This document shows positions 1 through 11,534 of a DNA stretch of 64,000 bases, piece after piece. Position numbers and translations under genes: made by a program. The notes below the pieces were generated by a model. The model was not told where the DNA came from, did no database searches, and worked only from the letters and a program-made list of their open reading frames with translations. Source of the DNA: Symbiodinium natans (Eukaryota; Sar; Dinophyceae; Suessiales; Symbiodiniaceae); the NCBI GenBank assembly GCA_905221605.1, contig CAJNDS010000935.1, forward strand, positions 566,501 through 630,500. The letters are read 5' to 3'. How positions within the stretch are numbered: the stretch's first letter is position 1; every line of letters begins with the position of its first letter.

Positions 1-649
1 CTTCCCTAGGCCTTGATCCCTAGATATCCCTAAGCCCTGAACCCTAAACCCTAAACCCTAAACCCAGAAAGCACCTCTGTGTTTCCCAGCTTGAGCCGGA
101 AACTGCAATCACCCCTGCCTCCCTGCCTTGACATCCTAGAGTCTCCCTACAACCCAGTACCCGCGGGTTTAGGGTTAAGGGTTTAGGGTTTAGGGTTTAG
201 AGTGTAGGGTTTAGTCTTGGGGACTTTGGTTTCGGGTTCCGGCTGAGGGGTTTCGGGCTGTTTAAATACATCAGTGTCTAGGGTGACTAGGCCTACTCAG
301 GGATTCAGAGAACTTCAGCATGTCTCCTCTAAACCCTAAACCCTAACCCTACATGCACCCTATGGAATCAATGGTATTCAGGGCCCATGGCGACTCTAAG
401 CTTCGTGAGGCCTCAGATATCGAGGGGTCTGGACGTTTAAGGCTTAACTAGGGTTTAGGGTTTAGGGTTTAGGGCTTTCAGGGCTTAAAGCTCCAGAGTT
501 GTTGCCCTCAGGAGGGCTTCAGGGCTTGAGGGCTTCGATTTAGGGCGTGCGGGTTGTATTGTGCATTGAGTGGAGGGCTTTGGGCCTTCAAGGGCTTTGA
601 ACTCGAAACTCAATTTTCCTGATCCTCAAGCCCGACGTCATATGGGCAT

Positions 650-735
650 TTCCGAAAACATAGGGGTACCCATACCCCAAATAGAATCGAATCCCCTTAA
701 GGGGACTCCAAAAACGGGTACCCCTGTTTTCGGAA
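650..735. mobile_element. MITE-like palindromic element, family 1 copy 1
   Basis: An 86-bp inverted repeat that starts TTCCGAAAACA and ends TGTTTTCGGAA, with GGGTACCC in both arms. A rearranged reverse copy lies at 34039-34137 and a half copy at 22600-22625. The spread of three copies supports a mobile family. I see no certain target duplication. Confidence 0.6.
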
Positions 736-2977
736 CCCTAAACCCGAAATCCTCATCTAGGGACTCTAGCCCTCAGGCGCACGGTCCGTAGTGCCACGTC
801 AGGACATCGGACAGAAGGATGAGCCTCAGTTCTGAGAAAGCCATGACCATTTGGGATTTATGGCTAGGTGTAGGTCTTAGGGTGTCGGGTGTTTCGGGCT
901 CAGGGTTTAGAGGGTTTACGGGGAGGTTGAGTGGGAGGCTTCAGCTGCCATCACCTACACCTGAGTACTGGCTTTCGGATTTGGGGCTTAGCGTTGAGGC
1001 ACAGCCAACCCTAAGCCCTAGCCCTAAACCCTAAACCCGAATTTAAACCCTAAACCCTGTAAAAATCAAGTTTCAAGCTCCAAGGTGCCGCGCAGCCTGG
1101 AAGTAAGAAGGGAACTCCTTCGTTTTTTGAGGGAATCTATCCTACAAAAAGCCTAAACCCTAAACCTAAACCCTAAACCCTGAATCCTATAGCTCGAGCC
1201 CCCGGAGCCCTCTCCCTACTAAAAGCAGGCATTTTCCACTCAGACGGCCAGCAAATACCCCAAACTCAGGTTTTAGGGTTTAGGTTGGCAAGGTTTAGGG
1301 TTTAGGGTTTACTCTAAATCCTACACCCCGAACCCTGAAATTCCAGAAAGCCTTGACTCAAAAGCCTATACAAAGCACCTGCAACCCACTATAACAGGGG
1401 CCCAAAAAAACCCAAGAAAACAAAGGACTCTATGAACATGGTCTTCCAGAATGCCCCGTAAACAGGGGCGCTTGTACCCCAACAGTAGGATCCTAGCGTT
1501 TCTGTGGTTTCGGGTTGCCCCGATTATAGATTCCCTGGATCCTTCCACCCTAAACCCTAAACCCTAAACCCTAAACCCTAAACCCTAAACCCTAAACCCT
1601 AAACCCGAAACCCGAAACCCTAAACCCTAAACCTAAATTCATATCCCAAGTCCGGCCCGGATGCAGCAAATACACGGGGGCTGCTATGACTGCAGCGCGC
1701 CTGGGCCAGTGCAGCCTGGTGCCGAGCGGGGGTTTAGGGTTTAGGGTTTAGGGTTTATAAGGGTTAGGGTTTAGGTATGGGGTTTAGGGTTTAGAGTTCA
1801 GGGTTTAGGGGTTTAGAGTTTCAGGGTGCTGCGGTGTCTATGCGCAGTAGACCCCATACGTAAGTTAGGACCACTATCACAGAGGCAGCTCTCACGACGA
1901 CCTGCTCCATTGTACATGCGTATGGCTTCAGAGCTATATCGGCGGTTTGAACGGTTTGTTCACTGTTCTGCGAAGCCTGTCATAGCTACTCCGGGCCCTG
2001 TGGCTGCACAAGATAAAAATCCGATGTTGTGTAAGAAGTAAACCCTAAACCCTAAACCGTAAACACTAAACCCTAAATCCTAAACCCTAAACCCTACACT
2101 TCACGGGGATGGCGGCCAGAGGTCATGGAGGGGAGGGAAGGGGTTCCTCTGCAAACTAGATGTCTGGAGGAACTTGAGGTTTCAATCCGAAAATGTGACT
2201 CAACCCAATAAAGGCATATATGAAACATACCCTAAACCCTAAACCCTAAACCCCAAACCCCAAACCCACAAGCCCTACCCGGCCCCGGGAACCCAGGTCT
2301 TGCAGAAGGCGAGCAGCTGCAGAGCTCGCATGAAGCAAACGCCGCCCAGATTGCCTGTTGCAGCGTTGACTGCCAGCTTGGTTTAGGTTTAGGGTTTAGG
2401 GTTTAGGGTTTAGGGTTTAGGGTTTAGGGTTTAGGGCTTAGGGTTTAGGGTTTAGGGCTTAGGGCTTAGGGCTGAGGGCTTAGGGTTTAGGATTTAAGGT
2501 TGTCTGGACCTTAGGAGAGCCCTGGACCTCCTCAATTAGGGAACGCACCATATTCTTACGAAGGGTTGACTAGCTTTGGGTTTAGGGTTTAGGGTTTAGG
2601 GTTTAGGGTTTAGGGTTTAGGGTTTAGGGTTTAGGGTTTAGGGTTTAGGGTTTAGGGTTTAGGGTTTAGGGTTTAGGGTTTAGGGTTTAGGGCTAGGGTT
2701 TAGGGTTTAGGGCTTCTAGACCCAAGTGAAACATAGCAATACAATACGTTGCCCTTGTTGGTTTACAGGGACTCTGGGTCGTAGTTCGAAGGCTCCCGCA
2801 ATGGCTTCTCAAGGCATCTTCCTGAAGTCTGGGGTATTGAGCCTCCTGAGGACCATCAGATTCAACCACCCTAAACCCTAAAGCCTAAACCCTAAACCCT
2901 AAACCCTAAACCCCAAACCCCAAACCCTAAACCCTAACCCGTGTCATCAAGCCCTGGAGGCTTCATCCGGGCCAGTT

Positions 2978-3125
2978 CCCTTTGTTGGTTTCCTATTACA
3001 ATGTCTAGGGATATTTATGGCCTAAACCTCAGAACATAAGGGGCTGAGATGTAATGTTCCTTTGTTGGTCTCCTACTACAATGTGTAGGGATTCTTTATG
3101 GCCTAAACCTCAGAACATAAGGGGT
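2978..3125. repeat. Direct duplication, period 80 bp
   Basis: Two near-identical copies share the text CCTTTGTTGG...AATGT...GGCCTAAACCTCAGAACATAAGGGG, starting at about 2979 and 3059. This is a local tandem duplication with no coding potential seen. Confidence 0.8.
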
Positions 3126-3246
3126 TACGGTTTAATTAGTGAGCCCCGCTGATGTTTCTGAAGTCCTTCTGGACCCCTCGCCGTTGTCCCAAGCCGGAGA
3201 AGTTTGGATGTTGGGCCTTTATTGTTGGGACTTGAAGGGCTCGGGA

Positions 3247-3248
<2 letters not shown>

Positions 3249-3297
<49 letters not shown>

Positions 3298-3300
3298 ACG

Positions 3301-3334
<34 letters not shown>

Positions 3335-3349
3335 TCGGGGAGAGGGAAG

Positions 3350-3385
<36 letters not shown>
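3249..3385. repeat. (GA)n microsatellite
   Basis: A long AG/GA run with occasional interruptions. It lies about 70 bp beyond the stop of the first RCC1-like gene. Open frames through it (Ser/Leu or Arg/Glu strings) are artefacts of the repeat. Confidence 0.95.
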
Positions 3386-3386
<1 letters not shown>

Positions 3387-3454
3387 CAAAAGAACAACAC
3401 GTTGGGCCGTTTACAACAAATGCAGCACAGCCAGGCGTCGACTCCGCTGCATCG

Positions 3455-4909
3455 CTACATGCTCATGAGCTGATCCTGCACAGTGCTGCTGTCGCCACCA
3501 TTGCCAGCATCGCCCCAGGTCACTACCGACCCATTGCGGAGAATTGCAGCAAAAGCCACCTCGTTGCTTTGGATCTGCTGCACATCCTTCAGCTGGTTCT
3601 GCACAGCGCGGCTATCGCCACCTTTACCAGCATCGCCCCAGGTCACAACAGACCCATCGCCCAGAATGGCAGCGAAAGCCGTGCTGGTAGCTTGGATCTG
3701 CTGCACACAGTTCAACTGACCTTGCACATCACTGCTGTCGCCGCCAAAGCCAGAATCGCCCCAGGTCACAACAGACCCATTGCCGAGAATGGCAGCAAAA
3801 GCGAAACAATTAGCTTGGATCTGGCGTACGTCCAGTAGCTGATCTTGCACAGCACTGCTGTCGCCACCACAGGCAGCACGGCCCCAGGAAACAACAGTGC
3901 CATCTCTGAGAATGGCAGCGAACGCCTGTTGGGCTGCTTGGATCTGCTGCACGTCCTTCAGCTGGCATTGCACATCATGGCTATCGCCGCCAAGGTCAGC
4001 ACGGCCCCAGGTCACAACAGACCCATCGCCCAGAATAGCAGCAAAAGCACCGTTGGTAGCTTGGATCTGCTGCACATCCTTCAACTGGGCTTGCACATCA
4101 CTGCTATCGCCACCATAGCCAGCCTGACCCCAGCTAACAACAGACCCATCGCCCAGAATGGCAGCGAAAGCCGTGTTGGTAGCTTGGATCTGCTGCACAC
4201 AGTTCAGCTGAGCTTGCACATCACTGCTGTCGCCGCCAAAGTCAGAATCCCCCCAGGTCACAACAGACCCATTGCCCAGAATGGCAGCAAAAGCCCCATC
4301 GGCAGCTTGGATCTGCCGCACGTCCTTCAAGTGACCTTGAACATCACTGCTGTCGCCACCACGTCCATCACTGCCCCAGGTCAAAACAGACCCGTCGGCC
4401 AGAATGGCAGCAAATGCCACTTTGGTAGCTTGGATCTGCTGCACGTCCTTGAGCTGATCTTGCACATCACTGCTGTCGGCACCGCGACCACCATGGCCCC
4501 AGGTGACGACAGATCCATTGCGCAGAATCGCAGCAAAAGCTTGCGCGGTTCCTTTGATCTGTTGCACGTCCTTTAGTTGGTCTTTCACGGCACAGCTATC
4601 GCCACCTCTCTCAGCGTCGCCCCAAGTAACACCCAGTGCATCGCCGAGGATCGCAGCAAACGCACTAACGCTGCCGTGAAGGCAAACTCTGTTCATCTGG
4701 AAAGTCAGCGTGTCGCCGTTCTGCAGTAAAACTTCCTGAAGCGTAGCAGCCCCGTCCAGAACGCCTCCGGAGGAGTCCAACAGCCTACCTCTGCCAGCCG
4801 CCAGAGTCTTCTGTGCTCTTCTCGCCAAGTCTTCTACAGACTCGTCGGGTTCTGCTTCCAGTGAAACCGTCCTGCCACTCAGCAGGCTCACCTCAATCGT
4901 AAGGGGCAT
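3455..4909 (-). CDS. Ubiquitin-like domain plus RCC1-like repeat protein (copy A)
   Basis: This 484-aa open frame has no introns. Residues 1 to about 75 form a divergent ubiquitin-like fold: the start MPLTIEVSLLSGRTVSLEA, a helix-like segment VEDLARRAQKTL, then the RLLDSSGGVLDGAATLQE region. After it come ten 41-aa RCC1-like units, each with a core close to AFAAILGDGSVVTWG followed by GGDSS and VQ.QL.DVQQIQA. Such units build beta-propellers in the RCC1 family, usually in protein-protein or chromatin contacts; the true partner here is unknown. The Met at 4909 matches the starts of copies B and C. The gene is flanked by telomere-type repeats and followed by a GA microsatellite. I see no frame damage, and this is the cleanest of the three paralogues. 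Automated pipelines may label such proteins HERC E3 ligases, but no HECT domain is present. Confidence 0.85.
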   Translation of the reverse strand: MPLTIEVSLLSGRTVSLEAEPDESVEDLARRAQKTLAAGRGRLLDSSGGVLDGAATLQEVLLQNGDTLTFQMNRVCLHGSVSAFAAILGDALGVTWGDAERGGDSCAVKDQLKDVQQIKGTAQAFAAILRNGSVVTWGHGGRGADSSDVQDQLKDVQQIQATKVAFAAILADGSVLTWGSDGRGGDSSDVQGHLKDVRQIQAADGAFAAILGNGSVVTWGDSDFGGDSSDVQAQLNCVQQIQATNTAFAAILGDGSVVSWGQAGYGGDSSDVQAQLKDVQQIQATNGAFAAILGDGSVVTWGRADLGGDSHDVQCQLKDVQQIQAAQQAFAAILRDGTVVSWGRAACGGDSSAVQDQLLDVRQIQANCFAFAAILGNGSVVTWGDSGFGGDSSDVQGQLNCVQQIQATSTAFAAILGDGSVVTWGDAGKGGDSRAVQNQLKDVQQIQSNEVAFAAILRNGSVVTWGDAGNGGDSSTVQDQLMSM

Positions 4910-5822
4910 GAGCCCTACAGGGCGTTAGAAGCTTAAATTCTGGTCGGTCTTACAAGGCGGTATTGGCTTGAACCAAAGCCTACTCGGAGGGTCAGAATAG
5001 GGTTTAGGGTTGAGGGTTTAGAGTTTAGGGTTTAGGGTTACATGTCGAACTGGGACTATGAGTGAGGTAACTTGTGTTCGAACTGTGTAACCTGACCTGG
5101 GTACTTATGTAACTGATAACCCTCCTATATAACTACCCATGAACTTTTCGCAGTTCCGCAGGATCACAGCGCGTGCGCTCCGGGGGCAGGGTCCCGAACT
5201 CTAAATTCCCTTGCCCCTCCGCAGCTCCACTTGTTGCTTCAAGACCGCAGCCCCCGGATTATGACGCCATGGGGTCTATAGGGGTTGGCATTGTGGGGTT
5301 TTCATGTATGCACGCGCTTTGTGTGCCTAGGGCGCATCTTATAGGGTATGCATTAAAGGGTGTATGTTCTATGGCTTGGGGTCCCTAACCCGGGACCTAT
5401 AAGGGCTTGGGGCCGTTTTTCTAGCCCTTCTTTGGAGCGGACCCCGGAAAAAAATAAGTACACACTTCTTGGGTATACGTAGCTTTAGGTATACTAGCTA
5501 TAAACAGGAACCCAGAACTAGCAAAAAGTATTCAAGTATGGTACTCCGAAACGCAAGTATGGTACTCCGAAACGCAGCTAGAGTTGGCTCTCGCCAAATC
5601 GGTGACTAAGTCTTGGCTGCACTTGGCAGGGTAGCTATAAATTAAACTTTTAGCTGCCGTATTAAGAAACCCAATAAACCCAAAAAGGCTAAGGATCTAA
5701 AGTTGCAGGAAAAGCCCTAAACCCTAAATCCCTAAACCCTAAATCCCTAAACCCTAAACCCTAAACCCTAAACCCTAAACCCTAAACCCTAAGCCCTTAA
5801 CCTGTAAATTCACCACAGAGAC

Positions 5823-5894
5823 TAGGTGCAAAGGATCACGGAGATGTAGAAAACGGCATCGGCATAGCCATGTTTTGCCACGCCGCTGCCCATC
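5823..5894 (-). CDS. Exon-like island, hydrophobic (unrecognised)
   Basis: A 72-nt segment between an acceptor ATAAG|G and a GT donor. It encodes a stretch beginning MGSGVAKHGYADAV and continuing into FYISVILCTY, with strong G/C preference at third positions. It could be a membrane-spanning exon. It is flanked by telomere-type arrays on both sides, as the GalNAc-transferase exons are. The gene is not identified and the boundaries are inferred. Confidence 0.35.
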
Positions 5895-7498
5895 CTTATA
5901 GCAGGGCCAGGGGCCACGGTTCTAAGGATTTTTGTTTGGGGGGGTTTAGGGTTTAGGGTTTAGGGTTTAGGGTTTAGGGTTTAGGGTTTAGGGTTTAGGG
6001 TTTGGAGGGTTGTGGGATGTCAGGGGCTTTAGGGATTTTGGGTTTAGGGTGCTGGGGCTTTAGGTTCTTAAGCCCTGCACGCCCCTCCCCATCAGAGTCG
6101 TCCACGACGACAGAACCCCGAAATGAACCTGCATCTCTCCTAGGCTTAGTCCACGGCGGATAGGATGGAAATCTGTGGCCTCTGGACGAATCTTGTTGCC
6201 AAAGCCCTGAAGCCCTCAGCAAACTCTGAAGCCCCTCAAGCCCATCATAAGCCACTTAAGCCCAAGCCCTAGTCCCAATAAACCGGAAGACGAAACCCTC
6301 AAAACCCCGGGGCCCCATATGCTTCAGGCACCTAAATACCCTAAACCCTAGTAAACCCTAAACCCTACACCCTAAACCCTAAACCCTAAACCCTAAAACC
6401 CTAAACCCTAAACCCTAAAACCCAAAACCCTAAACCCTAAACCCTAATTAGGGGTTCAGGAAATATAGGTTGCCAGGGCAGTTTAGGGTTCATGATGAGC
6501 TGGGGAAAACCCTCAACAACGGAGGCCGGAGTCCATAGCTTGGGGCGGAAAATTCGGGATCTAGGGCTTGTTTAGGGTTTAGGGTTTAGGGTTTAGGGTT
6601 TAGGGTTTAGGGTTTAGGGTTTAGGGCTAGTACAGCTCATGACGCTGCCTCGAGGGCCTTCCGTTCGGCCCAAACCTTTGGACTCCACATTGCCGGAGAA
6701 AGTCTTGGGAGGCGGGGCAAACCGCGGCATTGGAGTCCGATACCCTTTCGGATGTCCCGCGCAGGGACCGGGGTACATCGACCCAGCAGGTCGACCCCCA
6801 AAGAACTTGGCACTGTAAGCGCTCGTAGTCCCGCGGTGCCACTTGGGCGTCTCACACCGTAGGGGTCTTCCGCCACCTGTGCTCCTGGCGGGCGACGAGG
6901 AAGCGACTTAAGAAGTGGGGAGTCGGCGCTTTGTAACTTACGAAAACCACATAGTCAAGGGTTCCGATTTCACACGCGATTTTCGGGTAAACTCGAAACA
7001 GATCACGACATGCATAGGGATCCTTTTTGGGGTTTAGGGTTCAGGGTTTAGGGTTTAGGGTTTAGGGGTACACCTATAGGAGTACACAAGGCTTGGGGTT
7101 GGGGGTATTTTCGAACCCCGAAAAAAATCAGACCAAAAGGTTCCTGGGCCCTTTTTGGAGCCCGTGGGGTCAAGTCCCAAAACTCCAGATACCCGCTTCC
7201 CGAAAGCGGCTTAGGGTTTAGGGTTTAGGGTTTAGGGTTTAGGGTTTAGGGTTTAGGGTTTAGGGATTAGGGTTTAGGGCCCGGAACCCTGACTGCAAAT
7301 CCAAGCGCGAAGACCTAGACCCCGTCTCCACCCTAAGCTAACCCTGCGGCATCCAAGCCAGAAGCGTCACTGCAACTAAGATCCGAGGCTCTTAATCAAG
7401 TTGCCCGTGAGCATCCCCACGAAACAGCTATACCTCTGCGAGAGATGCACTCGGGATTTGAAGTTTAGTGTTTTAGGGTTTAGGGTTTAGGGTCCGAG

Positions 7499-7554
7499 GT
7501 TCTGACAGCTTCGCCTACAACCCATGCCCTGATATTGACCGCTCAGCCAACAAG
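7499..7554 (+). CDS. Exon-like island (unrecognised)
   Basis: A 56-nt island between an AG|G acceptor and a GA-type donor (AACAAG|GAAGG). The open frame reads SDSFAYNPCPDIDRSANK with protein-like codon use. It lies between TTTAGGG repeats and the TTTGGGG block. It could belong to the same plus-strand gene as 9239-9282 and 13502-13582, but I cannot prove that they join. Confidence 0.3.
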
Positions 7555-7560
7555 GAAGGG

Positions 7561-7673
7561 TTTGGGGTTTGGGGTTTGGGGTTTGGGGTTTGGGGTTTGG
7601 GGTTTGGGGTTTGGGGTTTGGGGTTTGGGGTTTGGGGTTTGGGGTTTGGGGTTTAGGGTTTAGGGTTTAGGGC
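7561..7673. repeat. TTTGGGG variant array merging into TTTAGGG
   Basis: About 13 perfect TTTGGGG units (7561-7651) run without a break into three TTTAGGG units. A single-base variant has been amplified locally. The unit resembles ciliate-type G-rich telomere repeats but sits inside a TTTAGGG environment. Confidence 0.9.
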
Positions 7674-8269
7674 CATTGGGGCGGTCTCAAGGGTTTCGGG
7701 TTTAGGGCTTCGGCAGGGGTAGCTTCCAGTCGGACCACTTGACACAGAGACAGCTCCGATACCCCTTTGCATACCAAACCTCTACGAGAAATAATCTCAA
7801 ACATGCGCGGCAGCAAAAACACGCGCTCACCTTATAGCAAACTATACAACCCTTAGGGGAGGAGCCGATACCGCGCAATATGCAGCTGTCGTGCACTCCC
7901 CACCAACCCCTCGAGAATCACCCTAAACCCTAAACCCTAAACCCCCTAAAGAATTTGTGGCGGCTCCATGCAGTTCACAGGGTCAACGGGGAAAGGGCTC
8001 ACAAAAACCCTTACACCCCGAACACCTACGCCCCAAACCCTGAACCCTATAATAAGGGCTTAGGGGTTTAGGGTTCGGGGTCTACATATAAAACCCCAAA
8101 TCCCCTAAACCCCTGAACCTCTAAACCGGTAAACCCCGCAATTGTTGCAACTAATAGCCGAGGTGCTCCGTCACGCAGATCACATCCGCCCAGCCTAGGG
8201 CAAGCGTCGTTCTGCCGCCCACGCACATTCTCAAGACAGTAAGCCCATGTCGCCGTGTTATGGTGGGGT

Positions 8270-8363
8270 TACCAGGATGGGCTATTCGGCCTTATAATGC
8301 CCATAATCAACCCTATAAAGGGACTTTTTAAGGGGTTATAGGGTCTAATAGCCCATCCTGGTA
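8270..8363. mobile_element. MITE-like element with GGGT duplication, family 2
   Basis: The 94-bp element has 17-bp perfect terminal inverted repeats (TACCAGGATGGGCTATT). GGGT flanks it directly on both sides (8266-8269 and 8364-8367), a perfect 4-bp target-site duplication. Its interior is AT-rich with TATAA-like stretches. The element at 28744-28837 shares the TACC...GGTA ends. Confidence 0.75.
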
Positions 8364-8750
8364 GGGTTGAGGGCCAGACCAGGTCAACCCAGAGATATGG
8401 GTCCATTGCACAGCATGGAGCCAGTCATGAAACGATACAGGTTTAGGGTTTAGGGTTTAGGGTTTAGGGTTTAGGGTTTAGGGTTTAGGGTTTAGGGTTT
8501 AGGGTTTAGGGTTTAGGGTTTAGGGGTGCTTGGCACAGCCGAAGTGACACAAGCACAAGCGACAGGGAGGCCACAAGAATGGGGTCGGATAAAGTACTAA
8601 CGTATTCCCCTGATAGTTCCAATGCTATCATACCCCCCAGAACCCTATTCTCATTATGTCGGCCCCCATAGTCTACGATATCCTTACAGGGCTTACAGTT
8701 TGTGAGAGAATGGGATTGAAAGCTGTTTGTGGCCTGCTTCGCTACTATTT

Positions 8751-8883
8751 GCTTAAGAACCCCCAAAAGATATTTGTCCTTATAAGGGCAAGAAAAGGAT
8801 TATTACTCTTACTTAAGAACATCCCACCCAAAAAATATGTATGAGTTCGATTCTTATTTTACATATTCTTGGGGTTCTTAAGC
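8751..8883. mobile_element. MITE-like inverted-repeat element
   Basis: The ends are GCTTAAGAACCCC and its reverse complement, 133 bp apart. A third partial copy of the end motif (CTTAAGAAC) lies inside. No clear target duplication is seen. Confidence 0.5.
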
Positions 8884-9238
8884 AGATAGGAAGCGGCTGG
8901 GAGCTACTCTTCAAAAAAACAAGTACTGCTCCGAGACCGAAGGGCAAATCTCTCTAAAACCCGAGGCCCTAAACCCTAAACCCTAAACCCCGATAGGCCC
9001 TGAACCCGAAACAACCCTAAACCCTAAACCCGAAACCCTAAACCCTAAACCCGAAACCCTAAACCCTAGCTTCCACAACAACCCAGAATCCTTCGGCCCA
9101 TAAAACTGTGAGCGTCGGAATACGGTTTAGGTCGACCTCAACTCAGGTAAAATATCCGATACACCCTGGCTTGGAGCGTAGGGCTTAGGGCTTAGGGTTT
9201 AGGGTTTAGGGTTTAGGGTACCTTCGAAGCATTGGCAG

Positions 9239-9282
9239 GATTATGCGCAATGTCCAAGGCCTGTATAACCTACGCAGCGGTG
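9239..9282 (+). CDS. Exon-like island (unrecognised)
   Basis: A 44-nt island between acceptor TTGGCAG|G and donor GGTG|GTGTGTGG. The open frame reads IMRNVQGLYNLRSG. It is flanked by TTTAGGG arrays. No family is recognised. Confidence 0.3.
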
Positions 9283-10665
9283 GTGTGTGGTGTAGGGTTT
9301 AGGGTTTATAGGGTTCAGGGTTCAGGGTTCAGGGTTTAGGGTTTAGGGTTTAGGGTTTAGGGTTTAGGGTTTAGGGTTTAGGGTTTAGGGTGAGCCCTGC
9401 CACTCTCTGCTTGCCGCGTGGCCAGTGGTGGCCGCAAGCCCCGCGGCAAGGCAGCATCGAACAAACAGGCCACCCATGGCAAACCCGAGAGCCCAATAAC
9501 CATAGAGTTGATGAGGCTGATAGGGTTTAGGGTTTAGGGTTTAGGGTTTAGGGTTTAGGGTTTAGGGTTTAGGGTTTAGGGTTCAGGGTTCAGGGTTCAG
9601 GGTTTCGGGATACCCCCTTAGTGAATGAATACACCTTGGTTTATAGAAAGGGATCTTGAATATGATTTAAGGCAAGCTTCTTTATTTCAGGGGTCTTTTT
9701 ACAGCATGGGCGTGGAAGCTTGACCGGTGGACCCTCAAAGTGAAAACCCAGAATAGACAAGGTGGATGAGCCATAGGAGTTTGCATGTGAAGGTCAAGGG
9801 TTTCGGGCTTAGAGGGTTTCGTGGGCCTACAGTTCTTGAAGGGTGCACAGTAGGGTTTAGGGTTTAGGCTTTAGGGTTTAAGGTTTAGGGTTTAGGGCTG
9901 GATGCACCCCAAACCCTAAACCCTAAAACCTAAACCCTAAACCCAAAACCCACGCTGTAGCGATTCTTGCTGTTTTCATGGACGGTCTCAGATGAGACTT
10001 GCCAGCCCCCGAGAGTCGTTCAACATAAGCCTTCATTACAACCGGAGATGACACAGTCTAGGGTTTAGGGTTTAGGGTTTAGGGTTTGGGGTTAAGGTTT
10101 AGGGTAGAGTTACTTAGGGTAGAGTTTCTTCACATGTTAACAACCTCTGCCTCAAGGACTCCAGAAGTTCTTTCTGTTGAGTCGTGAAGGGAACAGCCAG
10201 GATGGGAGAATGAGTTCAGGATTGGAGGCAACCCTAGACGGGACCCTTCATCTTGTTCCGAACCCTTATGAGACTTCCAGCCGCCGGCAACCCTCCGGGC
10301 CTTTGGGTCGCCGTCCGAGCAAGGCTCGAGCCTAGTCTCATAGCTCTGGGGTTTTTAGGGTTTAGGGTTTAGGGTTTAAGCTTTAGGGTTTAGGAGGGTT
10401 TAGGGTTAAGGTTTAGGGTTTAGGGCCCTTTCTGGTTTAAGGGGGCTTATACCGGAAACCTGAACCCTTCAAAAGAGGGTGGAGATAGGGGTCTGCTCTG
10501 GGTCCGAGTGTTTCAGGAAGCCGGTTGGCTCTGGGGCTTTGGCCTGAACCTAAACCCTAAATCCTAAACCCTAAGCCACCCTAAACCCTTTTTGGTTTAA
10601 AGGGGCTTCGGGCCTCGCATGATCAAGGGACTACAGGAGGGACCCTTATAAGAGGGGAGGGGAGG

Positions 10666-10696
<31 letters not shown>

Positions 10697-10779
10697 CTAT
10701 TTTTTTAGGGATTACTTAGGTATATAGGGACGATATAGGGTATATATATATAAGGGCACACGCGAAGATTTTTTTCAAG

Positions 10780-10955
10780 GCCGGGGGGGGGGGGGGGGTT
10801 ATCATTGTAACCCCCCTTCATGACTACCACGCGGGGTTCGTCCGGTGGGGGGGGGGGGGGGGGGGCGCGATTATTATTATTATTTTTTTTTTTTTTTTTG
10901 GGGGGGGGGGGGGGGGGGTCACGATTATTATTATTACTACCATTACTACTACGAT

Positions 10956-11011
<56 letters not shown>

Positions 11012-11087
11012 TTACTACCACTACTACTACTACTGCTACTACCACTACTACCTCTACCACAAGAATTCTTTAAAGCCGGTTATCATT

Positions 11088-11144
<57 letters not shown>

Positions 11145-11231
11145 ACCTATACTACTACTAGTAGTAGTAGTAGTAGTACTACTACTACTACTACTACTAC
11201 TGCTACTACTACTACTACTACTACTACGACG

Positions 11232-11290
<59 letters not shown>

Positions 11291-11434
11291 GACTACTACG
11301 ACTACTGCTACTACTACTACTACTACTATTATTATTTGGGGAGGGCGGGGAGGGGGGGGGGCCATTATTATTATTTTAGAGGGGAAGAGAAATAAGAATA
11401 ATGAAATGGCTTTTCATTCCATTATTATTATTAT
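10780..11434. repeat. Compound microsatellite: G runs, (ATT)n, (TAC)n
   Basis: Poly-G tracts, TTA/ATT triplets and a long (CTA/TAC)n array from about 10930 to 11330, with a switch to GTA near 11158-11175. The array ends at an assembly gap, so its true length is unknown. Long Tyr, Thr, Leu or Val strings in translation are artefacts. Confidence 0.95.
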
Positions 11435-11534
11435 NNNNNNNNNNNNNNNNNNNNNNNNNNNNNNNNNNNNNNNNNNNNNNNNNNNNNNNNNNNNNNNNNN
11501 NNNNNNNNNNNNNNNNNNNNNNNNNNNNNNNNNN
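11435..11534. other. Assembly gap (100 N)
   Basis: Exactly 100 N, a placeholder inside a microsatellite. Sequence on either side may not be adjacent by a fixed distance. Confidence 0.99.

Larger units (their letters stand above)
1..3248. repeat. Mosaic of short TTTAGGG / CCCTAAA arrays
   Basis: Runs of 2 to 19 telomere-type heptamers alternate in orientation, separated by 60-200 bp unique islands. CCCTAAA arrays lie near 1548-1634 and 2869-2940; TTTAGGG arrays lie near 2382-2500 and 2576-2713 (the longest, about 19 units). Islands at 1635-1735 and 2275-2380 have open frames on the minus strand with GC-rich third positions and could be small exons, but I recognise no family. No other gene is supported here. 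Confidence 0.85.
4910..8269. repeat. Telomere-repeat mosaic with unique islands
   Basis: Arrays of CCCTAAA (about 5715-5800, 6340-6450) and TTTAGGG (about 5943-6005, 6570-6626, 7020-7065, 7210-7280) alternate with islands. A 21-bp tandem duplication (AAGTATGGTACTCCGAAACGC) lies near 5535-5577. The island at 6630-6900 is open in several minus frames without a recognisable family. Two better exon candidates are listed separately. Nothing else is supported. Confidence 0.75.
8364..9960. repeat. Telomere-repeat mosaic
   Basis: TTTAGGG arrays lie at about 8441-8525, 9320-9390 and 9522-9600, with CCCTAAA and CCCGAAA blocks near 8970-9070. The island at 9395-9520 is open on the minus strand and would encode a hydrophobic stretch (INSMVIGLSGLPWVACLFDA); this is a possible membrane exon of low certainty. 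No other gene is seen. Confidence 0.7.
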